Numbered from the stretch's first letter, positions 20,735 through 30,444 are shown. The stretch is 64,000 bases of DNA from Bryobacteraceae bacterium (GCA_019752335.1 JAIEMJ010000005.1:112117-176116), one strand, 5' to 3'. Made by a program: numbers and translations. Notes: a model not told the origin generated them from the sequence alone.

Positions 20735-21940
20735 TTGAGCCCCTCGCAGGACGGAATCTTTCGCGCGCTTCGCCATCGCAATTTTCGCGTCTATCTCTCG
20801 GGCTTGGTCCTCTCGCTCGTCGGCACCTGGATGCAGAACACGGCGCAGGCTTGGCTCGTTTACCGCCTTACCCGAAGCGAAGTCCTGCTCGGCACGACGC
20901 AGTTCGCCAGCCACATTCCCGTTCTGCTACTAGGCCCCTTAGCGGGCCTCGCCGCGGACCGGTTCCCGCGCCACCGCATCGTCACCCTCACGCAGGCGCT
21001 CTTCCTGCTGCAGGCCACCTGCCTCGCCTGGCTGACCCTGACCGACCGCATCACCGTCCCGCTGATCATCGCCATGGCCGCCCTGCTGGGCGTAATCAAC
21101 GCCTTTGACGTGCCCGCGCGCCAGTCCATGCTGCCCGCGCTGGTATCGACGCCGGACCTCTTAAATGCGATCTCGCTGAACTCGCTGTGCTTCCAGGCGG
21201 CCCGCCTCGTCGGGCCGGTGCTGGGCGGCTTCGCCGTGGCTTGGTGGGGCGAGGGCATTTGCTTTTCGGTGAACGCGCTCAGCTTCGTCGCGGTGCTGGC
21301 GAGCTTGCTCAGCTTACGGATCGCCCCGCAGGTCGCGGGCCGCGTGCATCCGCCCGCGCTCGAAAGCCTGCGCGAAGGCTGGCGCTACTTAGCGCGATCG
21401 CCGCGACTGCGACGACTGCTCGCGCTCAGCGCCGCGGTGAACCTCTCCATCGCGCCGCTCTGGGTGCTGCTCCCGGTGCTGGCGGAGGGAATCTTTGGCC
21501 GGGGGGCGCGCGGCGTCGGGCTGCTGACGGCCGGCGTCGCCGTCGGTGCGATCGCGGCGATGCTAGGCTTGGCGCGCATGCGTGCCTCGGATAGCCTGGC
21601 GCGGGTGATTCTTTGGAGCACCGCTGGCCTCGGCATGGTGCTGTGCCTCTTCTTCTTCGCGCCCACCTTCTGGGCCGCCTGGGGCCTGATGGCCCTGGTC
21701 GGTTTCACCTACATGAGCCAAAACGCTGCGACGAATAGCGCGGTGCAAACATCTCTTGAAGAGGAGTTCCGGGGCCGCGTGATGAGCACATATACGATGA
21801 CCGTAGTGGGCGCGATGCCCATTGGCGCACTGTTCGCCGGCTGGTTGGCGTCGCACTTCGGTGCGCGCGAGACGATTCTGCTGGGTGGAGTCGGCGCTCT
21901 AGTAGCCGCCGGTTTCCAAGCTAAGGCGGACCGTAGTTGA
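20735..21940 (+). CDS. MFS transporter (enterobactin-exporter/DUF894-like)
   Basis: 401-residue integral membrane protein starting at TTG (20735). About eleven to twelve hydrophobic segments are seen. Family marks are FRALRHRNFRVYLSGLVLSL, SLVGTWMQNTAQAWLVYRL, LLLGPLAGLAADRFPRHR and NAFDVPARQSMLPALV, the last typical of EntS/DUF894-type exporters. Substrate is unknown. The gene ends within the TTG of the metallopeptidase gene (TTGA overlap). Confidence 0.9.
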   Translation: MSPSQDGIFRALRHRNFRVYLSGLVLSLVGTWMQNTAQAWLVYRLTRSEVLLGTTQFASHIPVLLLGPLAGLAADRFPRHRIVTLTQALFLLQATCLAWLTLTDRITVPLIIAMAALLGVINAFDVPARQSMLPALVSTPDLLNAISLNSLCFQAARLVGPVLGGFAVAWWGEGICFSVNALSFVAVLASLLSLRIAPQVAGRVHPPALESLREGWRYLARSPRLRRLLALSAAVNLSIAPLWVLLPVLAEGIFGRGARGVGLLTAGVAVGAIAAMLGLARMRASDSLARVILWSTAGLGMVLCLFFFAPTFWAAWGLMALVGFTYMSQNAATNSAVQTSLEEEFRGRVMSTYTMTVVGAMPIGALFAGWLASHFGARETILLGGVGALVAAGFQAKADRS

Positions 21941-23133
21941 AACACTTCCTCCTCCTCTGGCTCGCCGTCGCTAGTCTGCACGCGGCCGATGCCCCCGTCT
22001 TCGCCGAAATCCGCGCTATGACGGCCGAAATTGAACGCATCACCGGCTGGAAGGCGAAGCGCAAAGTCCCGGCCGCGATGATGAGCAAGCGGCAACTCGA
22101 TACCTACCTGAACGAGCGCATGAAAGAGGACGTGAAGCCCAGCGAAATTCGCGCCGAGGAAGTCACCCTCCGCCGGCTAGGCTTCATCGGCGAACAGGTG
22201 GATCTCAAGCAATCGATGCTGGAGGTGATGAATGAGCAAGCCGCCGCCTTCTACGATACGCGCAAGAAACGGCTGTACCTGATGGAGACCACGGGCGAGC
22301 AGATGCAGTCCACCGTGCTGGTCCACGAGTTGAGCCACGCCATCGCGGACCAGCAGCACGGCCTCTACCGCTTTCTCGCCGCCGGCGGCGACTCCGACGA
22401 TGCCCACCTCGCGCGCATGGCGGTGACCGAAGGCCAAGCCACCTGGCTGATGTCCGAGTACATCGCCCAACGCAATGGCTCCAGCCTCGTGGGCCGGCCG
22501 GATGTCGTACAGACGATGGCCAAGGCCACGTCAGGTTCGTCTCCCGAGTTCCCCGCTCTGGACGCGGCGCCGCTTTACCTGCAGGAGACGTTCCTCTTCC
22601 CGTACTCGCAGGGCCTCGTCTTCCAAGCCAAGGTAATTGAGAAGCTGGGCAAGCCAGGCTATTCGGAGGTCTTCCGCCGTCCGCCCGCCACCACCCAGCA
22701 GATCCTGCATCCAGAACTCTACCTGCAGGACGTGCGCCCCCCGCGGCTCTCGCTGCCCAGCGGCAAGTACCCTGACCCGGTGCTGAGCGACGGACTATTG
22801 GGCGAACTCGACCACCAGATTCTGCTGCGGCAGTTTCAGGTGACGGATTGGGAGAAGATCGCCGGCGGCTGGACCGCCAGCCGGTATCGCGTCTTTGAGG
22901 ACAAGGCCCGTACCCGCGTATCGCTCGTCTACGTCTCCCTATGGCGAGACGAGGCCGCAGCAGAAGCCTTCTTCGCGGCCTACCGGAAGTCGATTCTGCC
23001 GGGAAAGCTAAAACAAGCCGTCTTCTGGCAGGACGCGGCGTCGCTGGTCACCGGCAAAGCCGCCGACGGCTACTTTCGCCTGGAACGAAGGGGCCGGGAA
23101 GTAACGGTACGAGAGGGTCTGCCAGGGGAATAA
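21937..23133 (+). CDS. Secreted zincin-type metallopeptidase, family unassigned
   Basis: 398 residues from a TTG that overlaps the MFS stop, with AAGGCGG upstream as ribosome-binding site. Signal peptide MKHFLLLWLAVASLHAAD. A zinc motif VLVHELSHAIADQQ has H130, E131 and H134 in HExxH form, and VTEGQATWLM about 30 residues later gives a candidate third ligand (E165), so it is a gluzincin-like arrangement. The helix ahead (NEQAAAFYDTRKKRLYLME) matches secreted bacterial proteins that carry an HExxH site but have no assigned substrate. The C-terminal 200 residues have no recognised domain. Confidence 0.82.
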   Translation: MKHFLLLWLAVASLHAADAPVFAEIRAMTAEIERITGWKAKRKVPAAMMSKRQLDTYLNERMKEDVKPSEIRAEEVTLRRLGFIGEQVDLKQSMLEVMNEQAAAFYDTRKKRLYLMETTGEQMQSTVLVHELSHAIADQQHGLYRFLAAGGDSDDAHLARMAVTEGQATWLMSEYIAQRNGSSLVGRPDVVQTMAKATSGSSPEFPALDAAPLYLQETFLFPYSQGLVFQAKVIEKLGKPGYSEVFRRPPATTQQILHPELYLQDVRPPRLSLPSGKYPDPVLSDGLLGELDHQILLRQFQVTDWEKIAGGWTASRYRVFEDKARTRVSLVYVSLWRDEAAAEAFFAAYRKSILPGKLKQAVFWQDAASLVTGKAADGYFRLERRGREVTVREGLPGE

Positions 23134-23170
23134 CCGCTTGGCATAGAATATAGACTGAAGGAGTTCGTGA

Positions 23171-23758
23171 ATGCGCACCGCGATTGCCGCCTTTTTGATG
23201 TTGGGAAGCCTGATGGGGGCCACGGTCCCCCGCAAGATGGGCGAATTTGGCTTTGAATTGCCCAACGGCCGCCAAGCCTTGCTGTCCCAATACAAGGGCA
23301 AGACGATTCTGTTGTCGTTCTTCTCCTCCACTTGCCCGCACTGCCAGACGGCCTCGAAGTTTATCGAGAAGATGAGCAAGGAATTCGGCCCCAGCTTCCA
23401 GCCTATCGGCGTCTGCTTTGATCCGATGGCCAAGCTCCTCATGGGCGAATTCATCCAGAAGCAGGGCCTCACCTTCCCCGTCGGCGCGGCCACCAATGAG
23501 CAGGTGCTCGAATACGTCCAGCATCCCTCCGGCATGATTCCCTACGTGCCCATGTTCGTCCTAATCGACAAAACCGGCATGATCCGCGCCCAGTACCAGC
23601 CCGGCATCAACGACGACTTCTTCAAGAATCTCGACGCCAACCTGCATGCCGAAGTGAAAAAGCTGGTAACCGGCGTGTCGACGCCAGCCCCCGCCAAGGC
23701 TCCGGCCAAGACTTCCGTCGTCACGACGAAGCCCGCCGTCACCGCGGCCAAGCGTTAG
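23171..23758 (+). CDS. Exported thioredoxin-fold (TlpA/AhpC-TSA-like) protein
   Basis: 195 residues with a signal peptide (MRTAIAAFLMLGSLMGATV). A TlpA-like thioredoxin fold: LPNGRQALLSQYKGKTILL, the redox motif STCPHCQTASK with C55 and C58 as CPHC, and PYVPMFVLIDKTGMIRAQY with a cis-proline strand near 133. Such proteins reduce or exchange disulfides in the periplasm. The last about 30 residues are an alanine/proline/threonine-rich tail without fold. A good ribosome-binding site, AAGGAG, lies 8 bp before the ATG. It sits 37 bp after the metallopeptidase gene. Confidence 0.9.
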   Translation: MRTAIAAFLMLGSLMGATVPRKMGEFGFELPNGRQALLSQYKGKTILLSFFSSTCPHCQTASKFIEKMSKEFGPSFQPIGVCFDPMAKLLMGEFIQKQGLTFPVGAATNEQVLEYVQHPSGMIPYVPMFVLIDKTGMIRAQYQPGINDDFFKNLDANLHAEVKKLVTGVSTPAPAKAPAKTSVVTTKPAVTAAKR

Positions 23759-23791
23759 TCTGCTATCCTGGGAGCGTCAGTTCCCCGGAAT

Positions 23792-23868
23792 GCGCCCGTA
23801 GCTCAGCTGGATAGAGCGCTTGCCTCCGAAGCAAGAGGTCACAAGTTCGAATCTTGTCGGGCGTACCA
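23792..23868 (+). tRNA. tRNA-Arg (anticodon CCG)
   Basis: Full cloverleaf. The acceptor arm GCGCCCG at 23792 pairs with CGGGCGT at 23858-23864 (G-U at the first pair). The D arm is GCTCAGCTGGATAGAGC. The anticodon stem CTTGC/GCAAG encloses the loop CTCCGAA with anticodon CCG. The T arm ACAAG-TTCGAAT-CTTGT is complete. The discriminator base is A and CCA is encoded. CCG reads the CGG arginine codon, which suits this GC-rich genome. Confidence 0.95.
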
Positions 23869-23871
23869 CTC

Positions 23872-24699
23872 TCACAAGTTGTAAAAGCGCTCCGCCGTAT
23901 CGCCGAGCAATTCGGCCCTTCGATCCATCGCCATCGGACCGCAGGCCTGCGTGAACGCCGCGAGTACCTCTTTCCAACTCCCCGCCAACAAACAGACCGG
24001 CCAGTCGCTGCCGAACATGCAGCGTTGCGTCCCAAAAAGCTCCAGCACCTGCTGGACGTAGGGTGCCAGGTCCGTCGGCTGCCAGCCCGGCACCTGCGCT
24101 TCGGTGATCATGCCCGATAGCTTCACGTGCATCGTGGGCACCTGCGACAGCGTGCGCATCCCGGAAAGCCAAGGCTCGATTTCGCCTTTGGCGATGTAAG
24201 GCTTAGCGATGTGGTCGACGACACAACGCAGTTCCGGCACGCGCTCCATCACCTCGATCGCCACCGGCAGATGCGGCGGCTTCAGCAGGAGGTCATACGG
24301 TATCCCGCGCCGCGCCAACTCGCGCAGGCCTTCGAGGACGCGCGGACGCAACAGCCAATCGACCTCGGGCTCATCGTGGACGATATGCCGGATGCCCTTG
24401 AACTTAGGATGCGTCTGCAAAACATCCAAGCGGCGCCCGAGTTCCGGCGACTCAAGATCCGCCCAGGCGACCACGCCGAGGATTTTCGGCTCCCGCGCCG
24501 CCATGGCCAGCAGCCAGTCGCCCTCAGCGTCATTGTGGGCCGCCTGCACCACGACGGAGCCGTCGAAGAGATTGCGCTCGTAGATCGGCCAGAGGTCCTC
24601 CGGCAGGTAGTTGCGGGAGAGCACCGGATGGTCCGGCGGCATCCAGAAATAGTCGACCGCCGCGCGGTCCCAGAAGTGCTGGTGCGAGTCAATACGCAT
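23872..24699 (-). CDS. Amidohydrolase-2 family protein (L-fuconolactonase-like)
   Basis: 275-residue TIM-barrel hydrolase. It begins with the metal motif RIDSHQHFWDR, then KFKGIRHIVHDEPE, VVDHIAKPYI, HVKLSGMITEA and CMFGSDWPVCLL, the order seen in L-fuconolactonase and related COG3618 lactonases that open sugar lactones. It lies convergent with the tRNA-Arg gene, ending 3 bp past it, and is divergent from gyrA with a 63 bp gap. No adjacent sugar-dehydrogenase gene supports a fucose pathway here, so the substrate is inferred only from family. Confidence 0.9.
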   Translation of the reverse strand: MRIDSHQHFWDRAAVDYFWMPPDHPVLSRNYLPEDLWPIYERNLFDGSVVVQAAHNDAEGDWLLAMAAREPKILGVVAWADLESPELGRRLDVLQTHPKFKGIRHIVHDEPEVDWLLRPRVLEGLRELARRGIPYDLLLKPPHLPVAIEVMERVPELRCVVDHIAKPYIAKGEIEPWLSGMRTLSQVPTMHVKLSGMITEAQVPGWQPTDLAPYVQQVLELFGTQRCMFGSDWPVCLLAGSWKEVLAAFTQACGPMAMDRRAELLGDTAERFYNL

Positions 24700-24726
24700 A
24701 GGCTTTTAGTCTTTCACGAATTCGGA

Positions 24727-24756
24727 TTGGACGCGGAGCTAAGGTCTTGATAAAAT
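24727..24756 (+). promoter_or_regulatory. Possible promoter of gyrA
   Basis: TTGGAC at 24727-24732 and TAAAAT at 24751-24756 are separated by 18 bp in the 63 bp gap between the divergent amidohydrolase and gyrA. The -10 matches five of six consensus bases, the -35 only three. The expected transcription start (about 24763) coincides with the TTG start codon, which would make the mRNA leaderless or place the true start elsewhere. Confidence 0.35.
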
Positions 24757-24762
24757 AACAGC

Positions 24763-27273
24763 TTGGCCACCAATAACGATAACCAAGATCCGCCCGTCCC
24801 ACCATCGTATTCGGACGGCAAAAATCTAATCCCGATCAACATCGAAGACGAGATGAAGCGCTCGTATCTGGATTACGCCATGAGCGTAATCATCGGCCGC
24901 GCGCTGCCTGACGTCCGCGACGGCTTGAAGCCGGTGCATCGCCGCATTCTCTTTGGAATGAGCGAGATGGGGCTGAATTACAACCGCCCTACCCGCAAAT
25001 GCGCCAAGATCATCGGCGAAGTGTTGGGTAAGTTTCACCCCCACGGCGATGGCTCCGTCTACGACGCCTTGGTCCGCATGGCCCAGCCCTTCTCGATGCG
25101 CTACATGCTGGTTGACGGCCAGGGTAACTTCGGCTCGGTCGACGGTGATCCGCCGGCCGCCATGCGCTACACCGAAGCGCGACTGTCGAAAATTGCCGCA
25201 ACCCTCCTGGAAGATATCGACAAAGAGACCGTCGATTTCAAGCCCAACTACGACGACACCGAAATGGAACCCGAGGTGCTTCCCACCCGGGTGCCGAACC
25301 TGCTCATCAACGGTTCGGAAGGCATCGCCGTCGGCATGGCCACCCGCATTCCGCCGCACAACCTGCGCGAAGTGGTGGAAGCAGCCATCGCCCTCGCCCA
25401 GGACCCCTCCACCCCTCTCAGCAAGCTGATGGAGATCGTCCCCGGGCCGGACTTCCCCACCGGCGGCTTCATCCTGGGCCGCAACGGCATCTCGAACGCC
25501 TACACCAGCGGCCGTGGCTCCATCAAAATGCGCGCGCGCGCCTTTACTGAAAAGATGGACAAGGGCCGCGAATCGATCATCGTCACCGAGTTGCCCTTCC
25601 AGGTGAACAAAGCGCGTTTGATCGAGAATATCGCCGCCCTGGTGAACGACAAGAAGATCGACGGCATCAGCGACATTCGCGACGAGAGCGATCGCGAGGG
25701 CATGCGGATCGTAATGGAGTTGAAGCGCGGCGAACAGCCCGACATCATCCTCAATCAGCTCTACAAGCAGACCCAGATGCAGACCAACTTCGGGGTGATC
25801 ATGCTGGCCATCGTCAACGGCCAGCCCCGCGAGTTGGGCCTGCGCGATGTGCTGAAGCTCTTCCTTGAACATCGCAACGACGTCGTACGCCGCCGCACGG
25901 ACTACTTGCTCCGCAAGGCGCGTGACCGCGAGCATATCTTGCTCGGCTTCAAGAAGGCCCTCGATCACCTCGACGAAGTGATCCGCATCATCCGCGCCGC
26001 CAAACTGCCCCGCGAAGCCCGCGAGAATTTGATCGCCGCCTTCGAATTCAGTGAGCGCCAGGCGCAAGCCATTATCGAACTGCAACTCCAACGCCTTACC
26101 GGCATGGAACAGGCCAAGATCATTGAGGAACTGAAAGAGATTCAGATCCAGATCGCGCGTTACCTCGAAATCCTAGGCTCCGAGAAGGAACTGAACAAAG
26201 TCATCGTGCAGGAATTGCGCGACGTCCAGAAGGATTTCGGCGACGATCGCCGCACGGAGATTGTGGAAGACGAAGGCGAAATTGCCCTGGAAGATCTCAT
26301 CCAGATGGAAGACGTCGCCGTCACGGTCACGCGCGGCGGTTATCTGAAGCGCACGCCCGTCGACACCTATCGCCGCCAGACGCGCGGCGGCAAGGGCCGC
26401 ATTGGCATGGTGGCGCGCAACGAAGATGTCATCGAGAAGTTGATTATCTCCTCGACGCATAGTTACTTACTCATCTTCACGAATAAGGGCCGCGTTTACT
26501 GGCTGAAGGTGTATCACATCCCCGATTTGGCCGCCGCCGGCAAGGGCAAAAACATCAACGGCCTGATCAACCTGCAACCGGACGAAGAGCCCAAGGCTTT
26601 CCTGCCGGTGAAGGAATTCACCGACGACAAGTTTATTGCCATGATCACCAAGCAAGGCGTGATCAAGAAATGCCAATTGACGGAGTTCGACAACGTCATG
26701 CAGCGCGGCATCATTGCCTGCGCTCTGGACGAAGGCGACGAGTTGATCGCCGCCCGCATCACCTCCGGTAAGGACCAGATCTTCCTCGCCACTCACGAAG
26801 GCATGGCCATCCGCTTTAACGAAGAAGACGTCCGCCCGATGGGCCGCCCCGCGCGCGGCGTCCGCGCCATGTCGCTCGACGACGGCGATTACCTGGTCGG
26901 CGCGGCCGTGGTCGGCGACGACAGCCTGATCCTCTCCATCTCGGAGAAGGGCTTCGGCAAGCGCACACCGGCCAAGGATTACCGCATGCAGACCCGCGGC
27001 GGTAAGGGCGTCATCAACATGAAGACCTCCAACAAGGTCGGCAACGTGATGGGCATCCTCGAAGTGCAGGAAGATACTGACCTGATGATCATTTCGCAGG
27101 AAGGCAAGATCATCCGCATCGAATCCGGCCAGATTCGCCAGGCGGGCCGCTCGACGCAGGGCGTCACCCTGGTGAAGATGGAAGGCGAAGACCGTGTCGC
27201 CGCCGCCTCGGTGGTTCCCGAGAGCCCCGAAGGCGACGACCCCAGCGAGTCCGGCGAGGGCCCCGCCAGCTAA
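24763..27273 (+). CDS. gyrA: DNA gyrase subunit A
   Basis: 836 residues from a TTG start ([11 protein letters not shown]). Winged-helix catalytic core: [20 protein letters not shown] at 31-50 and [14 protein letters not shown]. The quinolone pocket is [20 protein letters not shown] at 91-110. The catalytic tyrosine Y136 is in [10 protein letters not shown] coiled coil and dimer gate follow, then the six-bladed C-terminal DNA-wrapping domain containing QTRGGKG-type boxes near 537 and 742. In the quinolone pocket, the position of E. coli Ser83 is glycine (G97) and that of Asp87 is D101. The enzyme introduces negative supercoils with GyrB; gyrB is not in the window. No ribosome-binding site of good quality precedes TTG. 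An intrinsic terminator follows at 27296. Confidence 0.97.
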   Translation: MATNNDNQDPPVPPSYSDGKNLIPINIEDEMKRSYLDYAMSVIIGRALPDVRDGLKPVHRRILFGMSEMGLNYNRPTRKCAKIIGEVLGKFHPHGDGSVYDALVRMAQPFSMRYMLVDGQGNFGSVDGDPPAAMRYTEARLSKIAATLLEDIDKETVDFKPNYDDTEMEPEVLPTRVPNLLINGSEGIAVGMATRIPPHNLREVVEAAIALAQDPSTPLSKLMEIVPGPDFPTGGFILGRNGISNAYTSGRGSIKMRARAFTEKMDKGRESIIVTELPFQVNKARLIENIAALVNDKKIDGISDIRDESDREGMRIVMELKRGEQPDIILNQLYKQTQMQTNFGVIMLAIVNGQPRELGLRDVLKLFLEHRNDVVRRRTDYLLRKARDREHILLGFKKALDHLDEVIRIIRAAKLPREARENLIAAFEFSERQAQAIIELQLQRLTGMEQAKIIEELKEIQIQIARYLEILGSEKELNKVIVQELRDVQKDFGDDRRTEIVEDEGEIALEDLIQMEDVAVTVTRGGYLKRTPVDTYRRQTRGGKGRIGMVARNEDVIEKLIISSTHSYLLIFTNKGRVYWLKVYHIPDLAAAGKGKNINGLINLQPDEEPKAFLPVKEFTDDKFIAMITKQGVIKKCQLTEFDNVMQRGIIACALDEGDELIAARITSGKDQIFLATHEGMAIRFNEEDVRPMGRPARGVRAMSLDDGDYLVGAAVVGDDSLILSISEKGFGKRTPAKDYRMQTRGGKGVINMKTSNKVGNVMGILEVQEDTDLMIISQEGKIIRIESGQIRQAGRSTQGVTLVKMEGEDRVAAASVVPESPEGDDPSESGEGPAS

Positions 27274-27295
27274 CGCTTTAATAACGCTCGAAATC

Positions 27296-27325
27296 AAAAG
27301 GCGGCACTCCGGTGCCGCCTTTTTC
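27296..27325 (+). terminator. Intrinsic terminator after gyrA
   Basis: Hairpin AAGGCGGCAC-TCCG-GTGCCGCCTT followed by a run of T residues. The stem is 10 bp with a 4-base loop, 23 bp past the gyrA stop codon. Confidence 0.9.
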
Positions 27326-27364
27326 GTTTGCGGCGCTTGTAAGCACCTCTAGTACGATGAGGAC

Positions 27365-29425
27365 ATGCGTTCCACGCTCCTGTTCCTGTGCGCACTGCCC
27401 TTGCTCGGCCAGACCTGTACGCAAACCCTCTCGCCGAATTCCCGCAGCGTAGCCGCCGTCAACGGACAGCTCTTTCAAGGGAACTTCACCGTCACTTCGA
27501 ACCTCAGCACCTGCAACTGGACCAGCACCTCCACCGTCCCCTGGATCGACGTCCAGGTCGGGCAGACCGGGCGCGGCAATGGCATCGTCGGCTACTCGGT
27601 GGACAACAACCTCACGGCCATCGCCCGCACCGGCACCATCCTGGTGGGCAATGCCGTCTTCACGGTAAGCCAGGCCGCCTCCACCTGCAGCGCCACCGTC
27701 ACCCTGCAAGGCGCCGCCAACATCGGCCCCGAAGGGGGCGGGCGTCTGCTCCAAGTCGCCACCAGCTGCGAGTGGACCGCCGTTACCAATGTCGATTGGA
27801 TCACCGTCGGCCCGCCCACTGGGCAGCGCGGCAATGGCAGCGTGCCGCTCACGATCCTGCCGAACAACACGACTGCGGTACGCACGGGCGCCGTAGCCGC
27901 CCTGGGACAAAGCGTCACCATCACGCAAGCGGCCGGCACTTGCTCCTTCACTCTGACTCCCACGCAACAGTCGGTGCCCGCCGCGGGCGGAGCTTACTCC
28001 GCCGGACTCGCCACCGTCTGCGCCTGGTCCGCCATTTCGAACGCCAATTGGGTGACGGTCAATCTACCCAACAGCGGCACCGGCGCTGCCTCCATCAATT
28101 ACTCCGTCGCCGCCAATACGAACTCCGCAGATTCGCGCAGCGCGGTAATTTCCGTGGGAACGTCGAACCTCACCATCCAACAAGCCGGAGGCAACTGCAA
28201 CGTGCAGCTCAGTAGCACGGCGGCTCCAGCGTTGGCCGCCGGCGGCACCGGTAGTTTCTCCGTAAGTACGCCTTGTGTATTTACCGCACGCAGTAACGTT
28301 CCTTGGATTACCGCCACCGCAACCGCCAATAGTGTTACTTACGTCGTCGCCACCAACCCCAGCGCCGCGGTGCGCACCGGCACTATCACGGTGGCTGGCG
28401 CGACATTTACCATCACTCAGGCCGGCTCCACTTGTAACTTCGCCATCACTCCCGAGTCGCTGGATATTCCCGCCGCGGGCGTGACGAACGGAGTAATCCA
28501 AGTGACGACGGCCGCGGGCTGCGCTTGGACCGCCAGCAGCGACTCTCCCTGGATCCGAATTACCGGCCAAATCACCGGCAGCGCGCAAGGCTCCGTGCAA
28601 TATGCCGTGGATCCGAATGGCGCCGGCGCCGCGCGCAGCGGTACGTTGACCGTAGCGGGCCGCGCCATCACCGTGCGCCAGAACTCAGGAACCGCGCCGC
28701 GCTTTGCCGCGGGCGGCGTGGTGAATTCGGCGAGTTACCTGGCTGGCGGCGTCTCGCCCGGAGCCATCGTCACCATCTTTGGCGAGGACCTCGGCCCCGC
28801 CACGCTCACCACCGCGACGCTCGAAGAAGATGGACTTACCGTAAGTAAGTCGCTCGCCGGTACGCGCATTCTTTTTGACGGCGTACCGGCGCCGATGGTT
28901 TATACCTCTCGCGGCCAAGTAAGTACGATCGTCCCTTACTCGGTCGCGGGTAAGTCGAGCGTACCGGTAATTGCCGAGTATCTCGGCTCGCGCTCCGCGC
29001 CCGCGACACTGCGCATTCTCTCCGCGACGCCCGCTCTCTATTCCCTGGCCGCTTCAGGCTCTGGCCCCGGGGCCTTCTTGAATCAAAATGGCAGTGTCAA
29101 CTCAGCCGCTACTCCGGCAGCGCCGGGCGAAGTCGTCATCCTCTACGGCACTGGCGAAGGACTAACGACACCCCTCCAGCCCGACGGCCAACTCACTCCC
29201 GGCGTGGAACCGCTTCCCCGCCCGCGACTTCCAGTCACCGTTACCATCGGCGGCGTAAACTGCCCCATCCTCTACGCCGGCGCCCCGCCCGGCTTAGTCG
29301 CGGGAGCCTTGCAGGTCAACGTCCTCTTGCCCGCCAACGTCCCCGTTGGCGAGGCCGTACCCGTCGTTTTGGGCGTGGGCGAGGCCCTCAGTCCCGACAC
29401 GGTCACGATTGCGATTCGACGATGA
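27365..29425 (+). CDS. Secreted protein with five BACON-like repeats and Soli-type (TIGR03437) C-terminal domain
   Basis: 686 residues with signal peptide MRSTLLFLCALPLLGQ. Five repeats of about 80-95 residues fill 17-440. Each has a conserved cysteine near its start (TCTQTLSP, TCSATVTL, TCSFTLTP, NCNVQLSS, TCNFAITP), a second cysteine before an aromatic (CNWTS, CEWTA, CAWSA, CVFTA, CAWTA) and an end such as GTITVAGATFTITQAG. These are BACON-type Ig-like domains, probably with one disulfide each. The last about 230 residues (FAAGGVVNSASYLAGGVSPG, IVTIFGEDLGP, GQVSTIVPYSV, PGEVVILYGTGEG, VNVLLPANVPVG) match the C-terminal domain common in Solibacter exported proteins. Probably surface-bound or secreted, with possible carbohydrate binding. 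The stop overlaps the next ATG. Confidence 0.9.
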   Translation: MRSTLLFLCALPLLGQTCTQTLSPNSRSVAAVNGQLFQGNFTVTSNLSTCNWTSTSTVPWIDVQVGQTGRGNGIVGYSVDNNLTAIARTGTILVGNAVFTVSQAASTCSATVTLQGAANIGPEGGGRLLQVATSCEWTAVTNVDWITVGPPTGQRGNGSVPLTILPNNTTAVRTGAVAALGQSVTITQAAGTCSFTLTPTQQSVPAAGGAYSAGLATVCAWSAISNANWVTVNLPNSGTGAASINYSVAANTNSADSRSAVISVGTSNLTIQQAGGNCNVQLSSTAAPALAAGGTGSFSVSTPCVFTARSNVPWITATATANSVTYVVATNPSAAVRTGTITVAGATFTITQAGSTCNFAITPESLDIPAAGVTNGVIQVTTAAGCAWTASSDSPWIRITGQITGSAQGSVQYAVDPNGAGAARSGTLTVAGRAITVRQNSGTAPRFAAGGVVNSASYLAGGVSPGAIVTIFGEDLGPATLTTATLEEDGLTVSKSLAGTRILFDGVPAPMVYTSRGQVSTIVPYSVAGKSSVPVIAEYLGSRSAPATLRILSATPALYSLAASGSGPGAFLNQNGSVNSAATPAAPGEVVILYGTGEGLTTPLQPDGQLTPGVEPLPRPRLPVTVTIGGVNCPILYAGAPPGLVAGALQVNVLLPANVPVGEAVPVVLGVGEALSPDTVTIAIRR

Positions 29426-30444
29426 CGCGGCGCGCGCTACTCAGCCTGGGTGCCATGGCCATGGTTTGTCCGCCCGACGACCAGGAGCCCCTCGACTTCG
29501 GGCATCTGCCCAATAGCGCCCATGCCTTTGCGGACGACTATGCCTTAGGCCCGGGTAAGTGGGAAGCTTACCGCCAGACACAACAACAAACACTCTTGCG
29601 CCGGATTGACGAAGGTTCCGCCGAGCACATCACTTACTACGTCCTGCAAGGACGGCTATTTACGACGCTGCCCGCCGTGGACCCCGTGCGCCTTGCCGCA
29701 GCAAAGCCGGTGGCGATGCCCAGCGTGGTCGCCCAGCGGTTCGCGGCCTTCGCCCAAGCCAACGTCCGAGATCGCCGCCACCAACTGGTGCGCGACTTAC
29801 AAACGAAGCTATCCTGGACGCCCGAAGCCTGCTTCCTCCACACTATGGCCTTTCTGGCTCGCACCCGCGTGGCCGCTTCCCGCGGCTTACTCTACCAGCA
29901 ACGCGGCCTTAGTTCCGATACCGCGCCCCGGCAGACGCTGGTGATCGACCAAGCTCTCCCGCACCTCGGCCGGCGCCCCACCGGACCGGCGCTGCTAGTC
30001 GGCCCAGGCCTCGACCTCACCCGCCGCGAAGGCTTCGTTGACCGCACTCCGCTCCGCGCCTATCAGGCCGACCGCCTCAAGGACCTTCCGCTCGAGTGCG
30101 TCGACGTGCGGCCCGAAGTGTTAGCCTATCTCGCCAGCGAGTCCCTCTGCGTCCGCCAGCTAGACATCACTACTACCGTCCCCTCGTCCCAGGCCCGCTA
30201 CACGCTGGCCGTGGCCACCAACGTCCTGCTCTACCTCGACGACCGCGCACTCTTCGCCGCGCTGGCCGGCCTCGCGCGCTCCCTGGCGCCCGGAGGCTAC
30301 CTCATCCACAACGACACCCGCTTCGCCGCCAAGGCCTTTGGCGAGGCTTTGGCCCTGCCCGTCACGCACTTTGCGCCCATCTCACTCGGCAAGCGCCAAG
30401 GAGTCGAGTTGATGGACCGGGCGGTGATCCACCGGAAGAGCTGA
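29422..30444 (+). CDS. Class I methyltransferase-like protein with Tat-like N-terminus
   Basis: 340 residues, coupled to the BACON/Soli gene by an ATGA overlap. The N-terminus MTRRALLSLGAMAMVC resembles a twin-arginine signal, possibly with a lipobox-like cysteine. The C-terminal half reads like a Rossmann methyltransferase: ALLVGPGLDLTRRE (motif I), LECVDVRPEVLAYLA, YTLAVATNVLLYLDD, then LARSLAPGGYLIHNDTRF. An intact S-adenosylmethionine methyltransferase with an export signal would be odd, because the cofactor is cytoplasmic. The first 130 residues (HAFADDYALGPGKWEAYRQT, ITYYVLQGRLFTTLP) are not recognised. Function unknown; the methyltransferase-like call is by pattern only. Confidence 0.65.
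   Translation: MTRRALLSLGAMAMVCPPDDQEPLDFGHLPNSAHAFADDYALGPGKWEAYRQTQQQTLLRRIDEGSAEHITYYVLQGRLFTTLPAVDPVRLAAAKPVAMPSVVAQRFAAFAQANVRDRRHQLVRDLQTKLSWTPEACFLHTMAFLARTRVAASRGLLYQQRGLSSDTAPRQTLVIDQALPHLGRRPTGPALLVGPGLDLTRREGFVDRTPLRAYQADRLKDLPLECVDVRPEVLAYLASESLCVRQLDITTTVPSSQARYTLAVATNVLLYLDDRALFAALAGLARSLAPGGYLIHNDTRFAAKAFGEALALPVTHFAPISLGKRQGVELMDRAVIHRKS

Noticed and set aside
24826..26091. 421-codon frame antisense to gyrA
   Set aside because: The sense gene is beyond doubt and this frame lacks any domain pattern.
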